A stretch of 64,000 nt of DNA from NCBI RefSeq assembly GCF_014196535.1, contig NZ_JACIDU010000013.1, positions 1-64,000 of the forward strand, read 5' to 3'. Source of the DNA: Allorhizobium borbori. Its GTDB lineage: Bacteria; Pseudomonadota; Alphaproteobacteria; Rhizobiales; Rhizobiaceae. The notes under the pieces were generated by a model. The model made no database searches. It had not been told where the DNA came from and was given only the letters and a program-made list of their open reading frames with translations. Made by a program: the position numbers and the translations under genes. Shown here piece after piece: positions 7,044-17,443 of this stretch (its first letter is position 1; each line of letters opens with the position of its first letter).

Positions 7044-8636
7044 ATGGTTCGGCACGAAACGGAAACGGCGGGGAAAGGGCAGGCCGGCGGTCTGCGCGAG
7101 CGCCTGCGTTTTGCCGGGCTCGATGCTGCCGGAACCGAACTGCTGCGCCGTCATCGCCCGATGCTCGAAAAACACACCGGGCAGGCGCTACGCGATCTCT
7201 TCCAGCGTTACCAGACCTCTCCGGACGCCGCGCGCCAGTTCGCCAGCGAAAACCAGGTCGATCGCCTTCACGATTTGCAGCTTTCGCATTGGAACGTGCT
7301 GACGGACGCGCGTTTCGATGGCCTTTACGCCGAGCGCGCCAAGCTCGTTGCCGATACCGAGGAACGCATGGGGCTCGACCCGCGCTGGAACATGGCCGGT
7401 CATGCGGTCGTGCTCGAACACCTCGTATCCGGCATTCTCACGGAAATGACCCCTGCGCCGTTCCTGCCGTCATCGAAGCGCAAGGCGGAAGAAGCGCGTG
7501 CACTGGTCTCCGCCCTCATTCGTCTGGTCATGGTCGATGCCGAGATTGCGCTGTCGCTGCGCTTCAATGGCGAACGCATGCGCCACGATGCGGAACTGAA
7601 GGCGCGCAGTGCCGGTCACGACGCCGAGGCCATCCGCCTTCTTACGGCTGTCGCCGATGCGCTGGAAGCGGGCGGCGTTGGCCACAAGCTGCCGGAAGAC
7701 ATGCCGGAAGCCTATGGCGAAACCATCGCACGGTTGAATGCTGGCCTTGAAAAAATTGCTGCCAGCCTTGTCTCGGTCACCGAGGCCAGCGAGGATGCTG
7801 TTGCCCGCACGGTCGAAATGCGCGAAGGGGCCAACCGGTTGGTTACACTGGCTGGACAGCAGACGGAGACCGTCTCTGTCACTGCGAGCTTGTTGTCCGA
7901 GCTTGCCGTCCGTCAGCATCGCGCGGTCGAAAGCACGGGTGCGGCTGCTCAGGTTGCCACCGGTGCTGGCCGCAGCGTTGAGGAAAGCGGCGCGATTGCC
8001 GCCCGCGCGCTGAACGCCATGGCCGATATCGAGAATTCGGCCGAAGAAATCGGCCGCATCATCGGCGTGATCGATGAAATTGCCTTCCAGACCAATCTTC
8101 TGGCGCTCAATGCCGGTATCGAGGCGGCGCGGGCCGGCGACAGCGGTCGCGGTTTCGCGGTTGTGGCGCAGGAAGTCCGCGCCCTTGCCCAGCGCTCGGC
8201 AGAGGCGGCGCGTTCCATCAAGACGCTCGTCGCCACCACGCGCGGGCAGGTCGAGGCTGGCGTGGACATGGTCGGTCAGACCCGTCAGGCGATAGGCGAG
8301 ATCATGCGTCAGGTCGGCGATATCAATACGGCGCTTTCCGGCATCGCTCGCGAAAGCGGCGAACAGGCCGTCGAAATCAAGGCGGCTGGCGAACGGCTTG
8401 CCGCCATCGGCTCCGATCTCGGCCAGACGCGCGCTGAAGCGGAGCGCACCTCGGGTGCTGCCGGCGACCTGCAGACGGTCATTCTCGAGCTTGGCAATAC
8501 CGTTCGCGAGTTCCGCATGGCCCGTCGGCAGCATGACGGATGGGCGGAGGAAGAGCCGGTTTACGAACGACGCCCTGAAGTCCAGCGCGCCCCGGTTCAG
8601 CGGGCGATCGCCTACGGCCAGGCGGGGAGGGGTTAA
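7044..8636 (+). CDS. icpA: Soluble globin-coupled methyl-accepting chemotaxis protein IcpA
   Basis: A 530-residue cytoplasmic chemoreceptor with no membrane segment. Residues about 20-180 resemble the sensor globin of HemAT-like receptors ([31 protein letters not shown]). Residues about 215-500 are the MCP signalling coiled coil, whose hairpin tip is [31 protein letters not shown]. The position normally holding the proximal haem histidine (VHxRxGL) reads TEERMGL, with Glu at about 106, so haem binding is doubtful. There is no C-terminal CheR-tethering pentapeptide. It is the first gene of the che operon, as in Sinorhizobium meliloti. AGAGGGG precedes the ATG. Confidence 0.9.
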   Translation: MVRHETETAGKGQAGGLRERLRFAGLDAAGTELLRRHRPMLEKHTGQALRDLFQRYQTSPDAARQFASENQVDRLHDLQLSHWNVLTDARFDGLYAERAKLVADTEERMGLDPRWNMAGHAVVLEHLVSGILTEMTPAPFLPSSKRKAEEARALVSALIRLVMVDAEIALSLRFNGERMRHDAELKARSAGHDAEAIRLLTAVADALEAGGVGHKLPEDMPEAYGETIARLNAGLEKIAASLVSVTEASEDAVARTVEMREGANRLVTLAGQQTETVSVTASLLSELAVRQHRAVESTGAAAQVATGAGRSVEESGAIAARALNAMADIENSAEEIGRIIGVIDEIAFQTNLLALNAGIEAARAGDSGRGFAVVAQEVRALAQRSAEAARSIKTLVATTRGQVEAGVDMVGQTRQAIGEIMRQVGDINTALSGIARESGEQAVEIKAAGERLAAIGSDLGQTRAEAERTSGAAGDLQTVILELGNTVREFRMARRQHDGWAEEEPVYERRPEVQRAPVQRAIAYGQAGRG

Positions 8637-8688
8637 GAAAAATGCTTGTGGAACTGTGTCTCCGGCTTGAAGCGGAAGGAACCAACTG

Positions 8689-8982
8689 ATGGCGGCGAAG
8701 AAGAACGCGACCACCATGAAACTTGCAGCGGTGCTCGATCTCAATGAGGCCACCGTGCTTCACCGTGCCTTTCTCGATGCGCGCGGCAAGAACATCACGC
8801 TCGATGCCTCGGGCGTCGAGCGCGCGGGCGTACCCTGCATCCAGGTTCTGGTTGCGGCGGCGCGCGCGTGGGAAGCCGATACGCGTACCTTCACCATTAC
8901 CGCCATCTCCGAGGCCTTTCAGAAAACCCTGAGCCTCGTGGGCGTGAACATCGATCATCTGCTTGCCAAGGAGAGCCACTGA
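8689..8982 (+). CDS. cheS: CheS, STAS-like chemotaxis protein
   Basis: A 97-residue protein with a STAS-like fold pattern (VLHRAFLDARGKNITLDASGVERAG...VLVAAARAW). The serine phosphorylated in anti-sigma-antagonist STAS domains is absent (GVPCIQVL). Its place between icpA and cheY1 matches S. meliloti orf2/CheS, which binds CheA and speeds drainage of phosphate from the phosphate-sink regulator CheY1. AAGGAA ribosome site; its stop codon overlaps the cheY1 ATG (TGATG). Confidence 0.8.
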   Translation: MAAKKNATTMKLAAVLDLNEATVLHRAFLDARGKNITLDASGVERAGVPCIQVLVAAARAWEADTRTFTITAISEAFQKTLSLVGVNIDHLLAKESH

Positions 8983-9347
8983 TGAAGAAGCGAGTCCTTA
9001 CTGTCGACGACTCCAGAACGATCAGGAACATGCTCCTGGTCACACTCAACAATGCCGGCTTCGAAACCATTCAGGCTGAAGACGGCGTCGAGGGACTGGA
9101 AGTGCTGGAAACGTCCCAACCGGACGTGATCGTCACCGATATCAACATGCCCCGCCTCGACGGCTTCGGTTTCATCGAAGGCGTGCGCCGCAACGAGAAG
9201 TATCGCGCCATTCCGATCCTCGTTCTGACGACCGAGAGCGACGCGGAGAAGAAGAACCGCGCCCGCCAGGCCGGTGCGACGGGTTGGATCGTCAAGCCCT
9301 TCGATCCTGCGAAACTGATTGATGCGATCGAGCGTGTAACCGCCTGA
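8982..9347 (+). CDS. cheY1: Chemotaxis response regulator CheY1
   Basis: A 121-residue single-domain receiver. The acidic pocket is VDD at 8-10, the phosphoacceptor is Asp53 (VTDINMPRLDG), and the switch residues lie in VLTTESD and VKPFDP. In rhizobia, which lack CheZ, CheY1 acts as a phosphate sink for the motor-binding CheY2. I chose the ATG overlapping the cheS stop; a longer frame upstream would lie inside cheS. Confidence 0.92.
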   Translation: MKKRVLTVDDSRTIRNMLLVTLNNAGFETIQAEDGVEGLEVLETSQPDVIVTDINMPRLDGFGFIEGVRRNEKYRAIPILVLTTESDAEKKNRARQAGATGWIVKPFDPAKLIDAIERVTA

Positions 9348-9361
9348 CGGGAATTCTTCCG

Positions 9362-11671
9362 ATGGATATGAACGAAATCAAAGAGATCTTTTTCCAGGAA
9401 TGCGAGGAGCAGCTCGCAGAACTGGAGTCCGGTCTTCTGAAGCTCAATGACGGTGACCGCGACCCTGAAACGGTGAACGCCGTTTTCCGCGCCGTACATT
9501 CGATTAAGGGTGGTGCCGGGGCGTTCGGTCTGGACGATCTGGTTTCGTTCGCTCACGTCTTCGAAACGACGCTCGATTGCGTTCGCTCCAACAAGCTGGA
9601 GCCCAATCAGGACGTTCTGAAGGTGATGCTCAAGTCCGCCGACGTTCTGGCCGACCTGACCAATGCCGCCCGCGACGGGGCAAGCGTCGATGAAAGCCGC
9701 ACCCGGGGACTGGTGAAGGAACTGGAAGCGCTGGCCCGCGGTGAAATGCCGTCGGCCTCCGGCGCACCGGAAGTCGCACCCGCCAAGCCTGCCGCGGCTG
9801 CACCGGCTCCCGTTGCTGTTGCGGCAAAGCCCGCGCCGACGGATGAAAGCGGCTTCCAGCCGATCCCGTTCACCTTCGATGATTTCGGCGACGAGCCGGC
9901 CGCACCCGCAGCCGATCCGGTCTTCGAAGTGACCTTCAAACCTCGCAGCGATCTCTACGCCAAGGGTAACGAAGCCGCTCTCCTGTTGCGCGATCTCGCC
10001 CGTCTCGGCGAAATGACCGTCAACTGCAACATGGATGCCCTGCCGCCGCTGGAAGCGCTTAACCCGGAAGAAGCCTATTTCCACTGGGTCGCGACCGTCC
10101 GCACGTCAAAGGGCGAGGAAGGTATCCGTTCGGTCTTCGAATTCGCCGAATGGGATTGCGACATCGATGTGCGTGGCCTTGAGGAGAACGAAGAGGCGGA
10201 ACTGCCGATGATTCCGGTTCCCTTCGATCTCGCCATTCTCGACGGCGATGGTGCCATGACCGCCGAAGAGCATGATCACGACCATGACCAAATGGGCGAT
10301 CATCACGAAGCAGCACCCGCTGACGCGCCCGTGGCTGCCGCTGCCGCCGAGGCTGTCAGTGCCGCTCAGACGGCTGCCGCCGTCAGCCAGACGGCCCGCG
10401 CCGCTGCAGCAGCCCCGGCTGCTGCCGCTGCCGCCGCCGCCGCGCAGGCCAACAACGCCGCCAACCAGGCCGGCCAGACGATCCGCGTCGATCTTGACCG
10501 TGTCGACCGCCTGATCAACCTCGTTGGCGAGCTTGTCATCAACCAGGCGATGCTCTCCCAGAGCGTTGTCGAAAACGACAGCAATGGTACGTCCTCAATC
10601 AATATGGGCCTCGAAGAGCTTCAGCAGCTCACCCGCGAGATCCAGGATTCGGTCATGGCCATCCGCGCCCAGCCGGTGAAGCCCGTCTTCCAGCGCATGT
10701 CGCGTATCGTGCGCGAAGTCGCCGATATGACCGGCAAGTCCATCCGCCTGATCACCGAGGGTGAAAACACCGAAGTGGACAAGACGGTCATCGACAAGCT
10801 GGCCGAGCCGCTGACACACATGATCCGCAATGCCGTGGACCACGGCATCGAAACGCCGGAGAAGCGCGAAGCGAAGGGCAAGAACCCGGAAGGTACGGTT
10901 CGTCTTTCGGCCAAGCATCGCTCGGGCCGCATCATCATCGAGCTTGCCGACGACGGCGCGGGCATCAACCGCGAGCGTGTGCGCCAGAAAGCGATCGACA
11001 ACGACCTGATCACCGCCGATGCCAACCTGAGCGACGAGGAAATCGACAACCTCATCTTCGCGCCGGGCTTCTCGACGGCGGACAAGATCTCGGATATTTC
11101 CGGTCGCGGCGTGGGCATGGATGTCGTGAAGCGCTCCATTCAGGCGCTCGGCGGTCGCATCTCCATCCAGTCGCGTCCGGGGCAGGGTTCCACCTTCGTC
11201 ATGAGCCTGCCGCTCACGCTCGCCGTGCTCGACGGCATGGTGGTGACGGTGGCCGGCCAGACGCTCGTCGTGCCGCTCACGGCCATCGTGGAAACACTTC
11301 AGCCGGAAGCCTCCTCCATCCATTCGTTCGGTGCATCGCAGCGGCTCATCTCGATCCGCAACAGCTTCTGCCCGCTGGTGGATGTCGGCCGCATCCTCGA
11401 CTTCCGCGCCACGCAGGCGAACCCGGTCGAAGGTGTCGCGCTGCTGGTGGAATCCGAAGGTGGTGGCCAGCGCGCCCTCATGGTCGATGCCATCCAGGGT
11501 CAGCGCCAGGTGGTGATCAAGAGTCTCGAGGCGAATTATACCCACGTACCGGGTATCGCCGCCGCCACAATCCTCGGGGATGGCCGCGTTGCGCTCATTC
11601 TTGACGTGGATGCCGTCGTTGCCGCCTCGCGCGGCCAGTCGTTGAAACCGGAAATCGCACTCGCAGGGTAA
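9362..11671 (+). CDS. cheA: Chemotaxis histidine kinase CheA
   Basis: A 769-residue class II histidine kinase. The HPt domain has phospho-His46 in AVHSIKGGAGAFG. Residues about 125-160 are a Pro/Ala linker. A middle regulator-docking region follows, then an Ala-rich stretch with a His/Asp patch (about 300-365). Dimerisation, HATPase (N box MIRNAVDHGIE; G boxes DDGAGINRERV and GRGVGMDVV) and a C-terminal CheW-like domain complete it. It passes phosphate to CheY1, CheY2 and CheB and sits in the receptor array with CheW. The linkers are long and alanine-rich compared with enteric CheA. Confidence 0.95.
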   Translation: MDMNEIKEIFFQECEEQLAELESGLLKLNDGDRDPETVNAVFRAVHSIKGGAGAFGLDDLVSFAHVFETTLDCVRSNKLEPNQDVLKVMLKSADVLADLTNAARDGASVDESRTRGLVKELEALARGEMPSASGAPEVAPAKPAAAAPAPVAVAAKPAPTDESGFQPIPFTFDDFGDEPAAPAADPVFEVTFKPRSDLYAKGNEAALLLRDLARLGEMTVNCNMDALPPLEALNPEEAYFHWVATVRTSKGEEGIRSVFEFAEWDCDIDVRGLEENEEAELPMIPVPFDLAILDGDGAMTAEEHDHDHDQMGDHHEAAPADAPVAAAAAEAVSAAQTAAAVSQTARAAAAAPAAAAAAAAAQANNAANQAGQTIRVDLDRVDRLINLVGELVINQAMLSQSVVENDSNGTSSINMGLEELQQLTREIQDSVMAIRAQPVKPVFQRMSRIVREVADMTGKSIRLITEGENTEVDKTVIDKLAEPLTHMIRNAVDHGIETPEKREAKGKNPEGTVRLSAKHRSGRIIIELADDGAGINRERVRQKAIDNDLITADANLSDEEIDNLIFAPGFSTADKISDISGRGVGMDVVKRSIQALGGRISIQSRPGQGSTFVMSLPLTLAVLDGMVVTVAGQTLVVPLTAIVETLQPEASSIHSFGASQRLISIRNSFCPLVDVGRILDFRATQANPVEGVALLVESEGGGQRALMVDAIQGQRQVVIKSLEANYTHVPGIAAATILGDGRVALILDVDAVVAASRGQSLKPEIALAG

Positions 11672-11680
11672 GTTTGAGTC

Positions 11681-12148
11681 ATGTCGTACACAGCCAGAAA
11701 TCTGACCGCAGGGGACCGGGAGCTGATCGCTTTCCGCATCGGTGACCAGGAATTCTGCGTGAACATCATGTCCGTTCGGGAAATTCGCGGCTGGACGCCG
11801 GCGACAGCGATGCCGCATTCGCCGGCCTATGTTCTCGGCGTCATCAACCTGCGCGGTGCCGTGCTGCCGATCATCGACCTTTCGGCCCGCCTCGGCATGA
11901 AGCCGGCCGAACCGTCTGCCCGCCACGTCATCATCGTGGCGCAGTTCAAGAACCAGGTCGCCGGCCTTCTGGTCGACGCCGTTTCGGACATTCTGACTGT
12001 CACGGACGAGAATATTCAGCCGGTGCCGGAGGTATCTTCCGATCTGGAACGTCAATATGCGCGCGGAATATTCGCAATCGATAAACGAATGATCTGCATG
12101 ATCGAGCTGGACGCACTGTTTCCTGATATGGAAAGCGAGGCTGCATGA
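11681..12148 (+). CDS. cheW: Chemotaxis coupling protein CheW
   Basis: A 155-residue SH3-like CheW domain with the typical ELIAFRIGDQEFCVNI start and INLRGAVLPIIDL core. It links receptors such as IcpA to the CheA P5 domain. It follows cheA after a 9-bp gap and overlaps cheR by 4 bp (ATGA), showing translational coupling. Confidence 0.95.
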   Translation: MSYTARNLTAGDRELIAFRIGDQEFCVNIMSVREIRGWTPATAMPHSPAYVLGVINLRGAVLPIIDLSARLGMKPAEPSARHVIIVAQFKNQVAGLLVDAVSDILTVTDENIQPVPEVSSDLERQYARGIFAIDKRMICMIELDALFPDMESEAA

Positions 12149-13059
12149 CCCTTTCGGGGCTGAAAAGTCTGAGCCATGGGGGCGACGAGATCCTGGCGAG
12201 CGGCGAGTACCCGCTCAGCCGGCGTGATCTCAACGAAATCGCCGCGATGATCTATGCCGATGCCGGAATCTATCTCAACGATTCCAAGGCCTCGCTGGTC
12301 TATTCACGTTTGTCCAAGCACATCCGTAATCTTGGTCTGGACGGGTTTCGCAGCTATTGCGCCCTGGTCTCCTCGCCGGAGGGCGCTGATGTTCGCCGTG
12401 AAATGCTGTCGCATCTGACGACGAACTTCACCAAGTTCTTCCGTGAGAACCACCATTTCGAACATTTGCGCGATCAGGTGCTTCCGGGGCTCATCGAGCG
12501 CGCCCGTCAGGGTGGCCGCGTGCGCATCTGGTCTGCGGCCTGCTCGGATGGGCAGGAGCCCTATTCGATTGCACTGACGGTGCTGGGCGCCATGCCCAAT
12601 GTTGCCGATTACGACTTCAAGATCCTGGCGACCGATATCGATCCGAAGATTCTCGCCGCGGCCCGCGCCGGTGTCTATGACGATACGGCGCTGGAAACGG
12701 TCGCACCGCCGCTGCGCAAGCAGTGGTTCCAGGATGTCGAGGTCCAGGGGCGGCGCAAGCACCGCGTTGACGATCGCGTCAAGCGCCTCATCACGTTCAA
12801 CGAGCTGAACCTCATGGCCAACTGGCCGTTCAAGGGTCCGTTCGATGTCATCTTCTGTCGCAATGTGGTGATCTACTTCGACGAGCCGACGCAGATGAAG
12901 GTGTGGTCGCGCTTTGCCGGCATGCTGGCGCCGGGCGGCACGCTCTACATCGGTCATTCGGAGCGGGTTTCCGGCGATGCGAAGAACGTGTTCGACAATA
13001 CCGGCATCACGACCTACCGCTACACCGGCGGCCGGGCGACGGCCAAGGGAGGGCAGTGA
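12145..13059 (+). CDS. cheR: Chemoreceptor glutamate methyltransferase CheR
   Basis: A 304-residue SAM-dependent methyltransferase. The N-terminal helical CheR domain (to about residue 105, [15 protein letters not shown]) precedes a Rossmann core with [14 protein letters not shown] as the SAM motif and [13 protein letters not shown]. It methylates receptor glutamates for adaptation, opposed by CheB. It overlaps cheW by 4 bp and cheB by 1 bp (TGATG). Confidence 0.94.
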   Translation: MTLSGLKSLSHGGDEILASGEYPLSRRDLNEIAAMIYADAGIYLNDSKASLVYSRLSKHIRNLGLDGFRSYCALVSSPEGADVRREMLSHLTTNFTKFFRENHHFEHLRDQVLPGLIERARQGGRVRIWSAACSDGQEPYSIALTVLGAMPNVADYDFKILATDIDPKILAAARAGVYDDTALETVAPPLRKQWFQDVEVQGRRKHRVDDRVKRLITFNELNLMANWPFKGPFDVIFCRNVVIYFDEPTQMKVWSRFAGMLAPGGTLYIGHSERVSGDAKNVFDNTGITTYRYTGGRATAKGGQ

Positions 13060-14111
13060 TGACCGCGCGTGTTCTCGTTGTCGATGACTCCGCCACCATG
13101 CGGGGCCTGATCACCGCAGTCCTGAACTCCGATCCGGAAGTCAGTGTTGTTGGGCAGGTTGGCAGCGCCATGGAGGCGCGCGCCGCCATCAAGGAACTTA
13201 ATCCCGATGTCGTGACGCTGGACGTCGAGATGCCGAACATGAACGGTCTCGAATTCCTCGAGAAGATCATGACGCTGCGCCCGATGCCGGTCATCATGGT
13301 GTCCAGCCTCACCCATCACGGCGCGGGTGCGACACTGGCTGCATTGGAAATCGGCGCCTTCGATTGTGTCGGCAAGCCGCGTCCGGGCGAGGCCCGTCCG
13401 TTTGGCGACCTTGCGGAGAAAGTGAAGGCGGCGGCCCGCTCCCAGCGCCCGCGGGTGGCGCGGCCGGCTGGTGGCCATGCGGCCCCCGTACCCGTTCCGC
13501 CGGCAGTGTCCGACTATCGCGTCGGCCACAAGGTTGTTGCAATCGGCTCGTCAACCGGTGGGGTCGAGGCGTTGATCACGGTTCTGCAGAAGTTTCCGGC
13601 AAATTGCCCGCCGACCGTCATTACCCAGCACATGCCGCCGAGCTTCACCAAAAGCTTCGCGGAACGTTTGAACCGGCTTTGCGCCCCCATTGTGGAAGAG
13701 GCTACGGATGGCGCGCGGCTGGAAATCGGCAAGGTTTATCTTGCCCCCGGTGGAGACCGGCATCTTCAGGTGGTCAATCCTTCCGCCCCGTCGTGCCGTC
13801 TGCTTGAACGAGAACCCGTGAACGGGCATAGGCCCTCTGTTGATGTCCTTTTTGATTCGGTCGCCGAGCTTGCCGGCCGCCGGGCCGTGGGCGTCATACT
13901 GACGGGCATGGGACGCGATGGCGCGTCCGGCTTGCTCAAGATGCGCAATGCTGGCGCCAAAACCATCGGTCAAAACGAGAAAACGTGCGTGGTCTACGGC
14001 ATGCCGCGTGTCGCCTATGAGCTGGGTGCTGTCGAACAGCAACTCCCGCTCGGCTCCATTGGCGAGGAAATACTGAAGCTTACTGCCGCCCGGAAAGAAG
14101 GTGTAGAATAA
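13059..14111 (+). CDS. cheB: Chemoreceptor methylesterase/response regulator CheB
   Basis: A 350-residue protein. The receiver domain is at 1-120 with phosphoacceptor Asp55 (VTLDVEMPN). A Pro/Ala-rich linker follows, then the CheB methylesterase domain with nucleophile SSTGG, histidine in TQHMPPSFT and aspartate in [10 protein letters not shown] chose the ATG at 13059, which overlaps the cheR stop. Phosphorylation by CheA activates removal of receptor methyl groups. Confidence 0.95.
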   Translation: MTARVLVVDDSATMRGLITAVLNSDPEVSVVGQVGSAMEARAAIKELNPDVVTLDVEMPNMNGLEFLEKIMTLRPMPVIMVSSLTHHGAGATLAALEIGAFDCVGKPRPGEARPFGDLAEKVKAAARSQRPRVARPAGGHAAPVPVPPAVSDYRVGHKVVAIGSSTGGVEALITVLQKFPANCPPTVITQHMPPSFTKSFAERLNRLCAPIVEEATDGARLEIGKVYLAPGGDRHLQVVNPSAPSCRLLEREPVNGHRPSVDVLFDSVAELAGRRAVGVILTGMGRDGASGLLKMRNAGAKTIGQNEKTCVVYGMPRVAYELGAVEQQLPLGSIGEEILKLTAARKEGVE

Positions 14112-14500
14112 TGTCGCTTGCTGAAAAAATCAAAGTTCTGATTGTGGACGATCAGGTCACGAGCCGTCTGCTTCTGGGGGATGCGCTCCAGCAGCTCGGC
14201 TTCAAGCAGATCACGGCCGCCGGTGACGGCGAGCAGGGTTACAAGATCATGCAGGAACAGCCGCATCATCTCGTGATCTCGGACTTCAACATGCCGAAGA
14301 TGGATGGCCTCGGCTTCCTTCAGGCTGTTCGGACCAACCCGAACACCAAGAAGGCGGCCTTCATCATCCTGACGGCCCAGGGCGACCGTGCCCTCGTGCA
14401 GAAGGCGGCGGCGCTTGGCGCGAACAACGTGCTGGCCAAGCCGTTCACCATCGAAAAGATGAAGGCAGCCATTGAGGCCGTGTTTGGAGCGCTGAAATGA
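14111..14500 (+). CDS. cheY2: Chemotaxis response regulator CheY2
   Basis: A 129-residue receiver with VDD at 12-14, phosphoacceptor Asp58 ([11 protein letters not shown]), LTAQGD and AKPF switch elements. In rhizobia CheY2-P is the regulator that binds the motor and changes flagellar rotary speed. It overlaps cheB by 1 bp (TAATG) and cheD by 4 bp. Confidence 0.92.
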   Translation: MSLAEKIKVLIVDDQVTSRLLLGDALQQLGFKQITAAGDGEQGYKIMQEQPHHLVISDFNMPKMDGLGFLQAVRTNPNTKKAAFIILTAQGDRALVQKAAALGANNVLAKPFTIEKMKAAIEAVFGALK

Positions 14501-15054
14501 CGGAACACGATGCGGCCAGGCGCGTGCATGTGATTCAGGGCGAGTTCAAGGTGGTGCGGGATCCGAATGTGGTCCTCACTACCATTCTCGGCTCCTGTGT
14601 TGCAGCCTGCATTCGCGACCCGGTCGCAGGTGTTGGGGGCATTAATCACTTCCTGTTGCCGGGGTCAGCCGACACGGCGAAATCGGGCGGTGATGCGACG
14701 CGCTACGGCGTGCACCTGATGGAACTCCTGATCAACGGACTCCTGAAGGAAGGCGCGCGGCGCGACAGGCTGGAAGCCAAGGTGTTCGGGGGTGCGAAAA
14801 CCATCGCGACCTTCTCGAATGTTGGCGAACAGAATGCCGCCTTCGCCATGAAGTTCCTCAAGGACGAAGGTATTCCGGTGGTTGGTTCCTCCACCGGGGG
14901 AGAATTCGGCCGCAAGCTGGAATACTGGCCGGCCTCCGGGCGGGCTCGGCAGTATCCGCTGACGGGTGCGGAAACCACCAAGACCGTGGCGATGGAACAG
15001 GCGCGTCCTGCTCCGGCGCTCAAGCCGGTCGAAAGTTCCATCGAGTTCTTCTGA
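14497..15054 (+). CDS. cheD: Chemoreceptor glutamine deamidase CheD
   Basis: A 185-residue CheD-family protein. Catalytic residues are visible as Cys34 in [15 protein letters not shown] and His51 in [16 protein letters not shown] and GVGEQNAAF-like motifs follow ([13 protein letters not shown]). It deamidates receptor glutamines. The C-terminal tail after about 160 is extended and of low complexity. Confidence 0.92.
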   Translation: MTEHDAARRVHVIQGEFKVVRDPNVVLTTILGSCVAACIRDPVAGVGGINHFLLPGSADTAKSGGDATRYGVHLMELLINGLLKEGARRDRLEAKVFGGAKTIATFSNVGEQNAAFAMKFLKDEGIPVVGSSTGGEFGRKLEYWPASGRARQYPLTGAETTKTVAMEQARPAPALKPVESSIEFF

Positions 15055-15176
15055 GGCGCGCTTCGGCGCGTCGGCTGGAACCGATGCAGGCAATGCAGAC
15101 GGCCGTCCGCATCCGGATGGCCACGCGAGGACCGAGGGCAGGCGAAATGCCGGCCGTGATGAGGATCGGAGCTGTT

Positions 15177-15566
15177 ATGGAATTGGGAAAGACGCGAGAA
15201 GAGCCCGTCGAAGAGGCGCTTCCTGACGTTCTGATGCGGGTCGTTTCCGAACTGCATGACGTGGCTTACCTTATCGAACGGATCGAGCCCCAGCTTCTTG
15301 AAGTCATGGGCGAGGATGCCGTAGCGGCTTCACCGGACAGCATGAAGGTCCTGCAGGGCATTGACCTGACGGTTCAGAAAGTGCGCGGTCTGGCAGAGTT
15401 CATCGACACCATCACGGCCTCCATTCCGGCGGAATGGCAGATCGATCTGTCGACGGCGCTTAGCCTTATCAAACTGGCCGACATGCAACGCGCGCTTGCA
15501 ACGGGTGTGCGTCATGGTCATTCCCAGCCACTGACCAAAGCGGCAGGAGATTTCGACTTCTTCTGA
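15177..15566 (+). CDS. cheT: CheT-like chemotaxis protein (S. meliloti orf10 position)
   Basis: A 129-residue acidic helical protein with no catalytic motif. It ends in AAGDFDFF, a C-terminal acidic/aromatic tail reminiscent of CheY-binding peptides such as that of CheZ. Its position as last gene of the operon, before fliF, matches S. meliloti cheT. I chose ATG 15177 with an upstream GGAG-like site; in-frame ATGs at 15147 and 15159 would add up to 10 residues. The biochemical role is not shown by sequence. Confidence 0.72.
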   Translation: MELGKTREEPVEEALPDVLMRVVSELHDVAYLIERIEPQLLEVMGEDAVAASPDSMKVLQGIDLTVQKVRGLAEFIDTITASIPAEWQIDLSTALSLIKLADMQRALATGVRHGHSQPLTKAAGDFDFF

Positions 15567-15604
15567 TTTCGGCTCAAAAGGCTGAAAAGCGCCGAAGCGA
15601 AACG

Positions 15605-15626
15605 CTCGCACAAGTTTCGTTTCCTA
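15605..15626 (+). promoter_or_regulatory. Candidate class II flagellar promoter of fliF
   Basis: CTCGCACAAGTTT, 5 nt, CCTA, located 55 bp before the fliF start. The 13-nt left part is identical to the copies before the motB operon (50648) and flhA (63006). Confidence 0.7.
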
Positions 15627-15680
15627 CCGTGCGACAGGGACAAAAGATGTCCACGGTTTGTTTGACGGCGCGAGAACAGA

Positions 15681-17366
15681 ATGAATCTGTCAAATCAATT
15701 AGTTAAGCTTTACCAGAACCTGCTTGGTCTTGGTCAGAAGCGACTCGCCATCCTGGTAGGGGCGGCTGTTGTATCGCTGGGGCTTGTCGCCGCTGCGGCA
15801 ATGTATGTGAACAAGCCCGGTTACGAGACGCTTTATGTCGGTCTCGAAGTCACCGATCTGAACAAGGTAAGCGTTGCGCTGGCGGAAACCGGCGTGAACT
15901 TCCAGGTCGGGACGGACGGGACGAGTATCAAGGTGCCGGTCGGTGAAACGGGCCGCGCACGATTGCTGCTTGCCGAACGTGGCCTGCCCGATAGCGCCAA
16001 TGCGGGCTACGAACTCTTCGACAAGGTTGGCTCCCTCGGTCTGACATCCTTCATGCAGGAAGTCACTCGCGTCCGTGCCCTTGAGGGCGAAATCGGCCGC
16101 ACCATCCAGCAGATCGGCGGCATTGCAGCCGCCCGCGTTCATATCGTGATGCCCGATGCCGGCAACTTCCGCCGCGGCGAGCAGAAGCCGACCGCGTCGG
16201 TCATGATCCGTGCGTCTTCCAGTGTCGGTCGCAAGTCCGCGCCCTCCATCCGCCACCTCGTTGCCTCGGCCGTTCCCGGCCTTGATGTCGCCGACGTAAC
16301 CATTCTTGACTCGGCCGGCCAGCTTCTCGCTTCCGGTGATGAAGGCGGCAATACCTCGCTCGCCCGGTCGCTCGGTGTCGTCCAGTCGGTTCAGCAGGAA
16401 ATCGAATCCAGTATCGACAAGGCGCTGGCACCGTTCCTCGGCATGGACAATTTCCGTTCGAGCGTCACCGCCGCCATCAACACCGACAGCCAGCAGATCC
16501 AGGAAACGGTTTACGATCCGGAATCGCGCGTCGAGCGCTCCGTTCGTACGACGAAGGAAGCGCAGAAGTCTGAATCGCGTCAGCAGGATTCGGCTGCAAC
16601 CGTCGAACAGAACGTGCCGCAGGCCGCCCCCCAGGGCGGCGCAGGCGGTCCCGCTTCCTCCGATCAGTCGGACAAGAAGGAAGAGCAGACCAACTACGAA
16701 ATCAACAGCCGCGTCACCGCGACTACCCGCAACAGCTACCAGATCGAGAAGGTCTCCGTCGCTGTCGTCGTGAACCGCGGTCGCATTGCCAAGATGGTCG
16801 GCGAGCCGATGGATCAGGCCAAGATCGATGCCTATCTGGCCGAAATGCAGAAGATCGTCGCCTCAGCCGCGGGCCTGAATACAGAGCGTGGCGATGTGGT
16901 CACCGTCACCGCTATGGAATTCCTCGAAAATCAGCTCCTCGATGAGGCTGCAGCCGGTCCGTCCATCATGGAGAACCTGAGCCGCAACATCGGTGGTATC
17001 ATCAACGCGCTGGCCTTTGTCGCCGTCGCCTTCCTGGTGGTCTGGATGGGTATCCGCCCGCTGATCCGCGAAATCTCCGGCAAGACCGGCGCCGCCGGCG
17101 CAGGCGAAGTTGGCAGCGGCGGTCTGGAATTGCCGGACTTCGCGCCGCCGGAGCTCGGTGGCGACAACCCGGCACTCATGGAAGGTTTCGGCGCCGACTT
17201 CGGCTTCGACAGCACCGACGACCTGCTTACCGGTGGCGACGAGGAAGGTGGCTTCAACCGTCGCGTCAAGGAAGGTCCGGAACGTCGCCTCGCCCGCATG
17301 GTCGAGATCAGCGAAGAACGCGCCGCGAAAATCCTTCGGAAATGGGCTACCGAAAAGGCCGCCTGA
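15681..17366 (+). CDS. fliF: Flagellar MS-ring protein FliF
   Basis: A 561-residue inner-membrane protein. It has a transmembrane segment at about 23-43 and periplasmic ring-building motifs (GYETLYVGLE, ERGLPDSANAGYELFD, ARVHIVMPD). A low-complexity Gln/Pro/Gly stretch lies around 295-335, with a second transmembrane segment near 440-458. A cytoplasmic tail ending in REERAAKIL-type sequence is expected to bind FliG. It builds the MS ring on which switch and export gate assemble. Own promoter element upstream; hairpin downstream. Confidence 0.95.
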   Translation: MNLSNQLVKLYQNLLGLGQKRLAILVGAAVVSLGLVAAAAMYVNKPGYETLYVGLEVTDLNKVSVALAETGVNFQVGTDGTSIKVPVGETGRARLLLAERGLPDSANAGYELFDKVGSLGLTSFMQEVTRVRALEGEIGRTIQQIGGIAAARVHIVMPDAGNFRRGEQKPTASVMIRASSSVGRKSAPSIRHLVASAVPGLDVADVTILDSAGQLLASGDEGGNTSLARSLGVVQSVQQEIESSIDKALAPFLGMDNFRSSVTAAINTDSQQIQETVYDPESRVERSVRTTKEAQKSESRQQDSAATVEQNVPQAAPQGGAGGPASSDQSDKKEEQTNYEINSRVTATTRNSYQIEKVSVAVVVNRGRIAKMVGEPMDQAKIDAYLAEMQKIVASAAGLNTERGDVVTVTAMEFLENQLLDEAAAGPSIMENLSRNIGGIINALAFVAVAFLVVWMGIRPLIREISGKTGAAGAGEVGSGGLELPDFAPPELGGDNPALMEGFGADFGFDSTDDLLTGGDEEGGFNRRVKEGPERRLARMVEISEERAAKILRKWATEKAA

Positions 17367-17411
17367 CAGAAAATGCCGCGCGCGAATTGATCTTGGTCAA
17401 TTAAGCGGCGA

Positions 17412-17443
17412 CTCATCTCTGCCATAAGTGTGGCGGAGATGAG
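17412..17443 (+). terminator. Hairpin downstream of fliF
   Basis: A 12-bp stem (one G-T pair) with an 8-nt loop lies 46 bp after the fliF stop. The following sequence is A-rich rather than a T tract, so it may act as a weak or Rho-assisted terminator, or protect the 3' end. Confidence 0.45.

Noticed and set aside
10595-12055. A 486-residue minus-strand frame opposite cheA and cheW
   Set aside because: Antisense shadow of well-conserved genes with clear domains; its composition is typical of reverse-frame translation.
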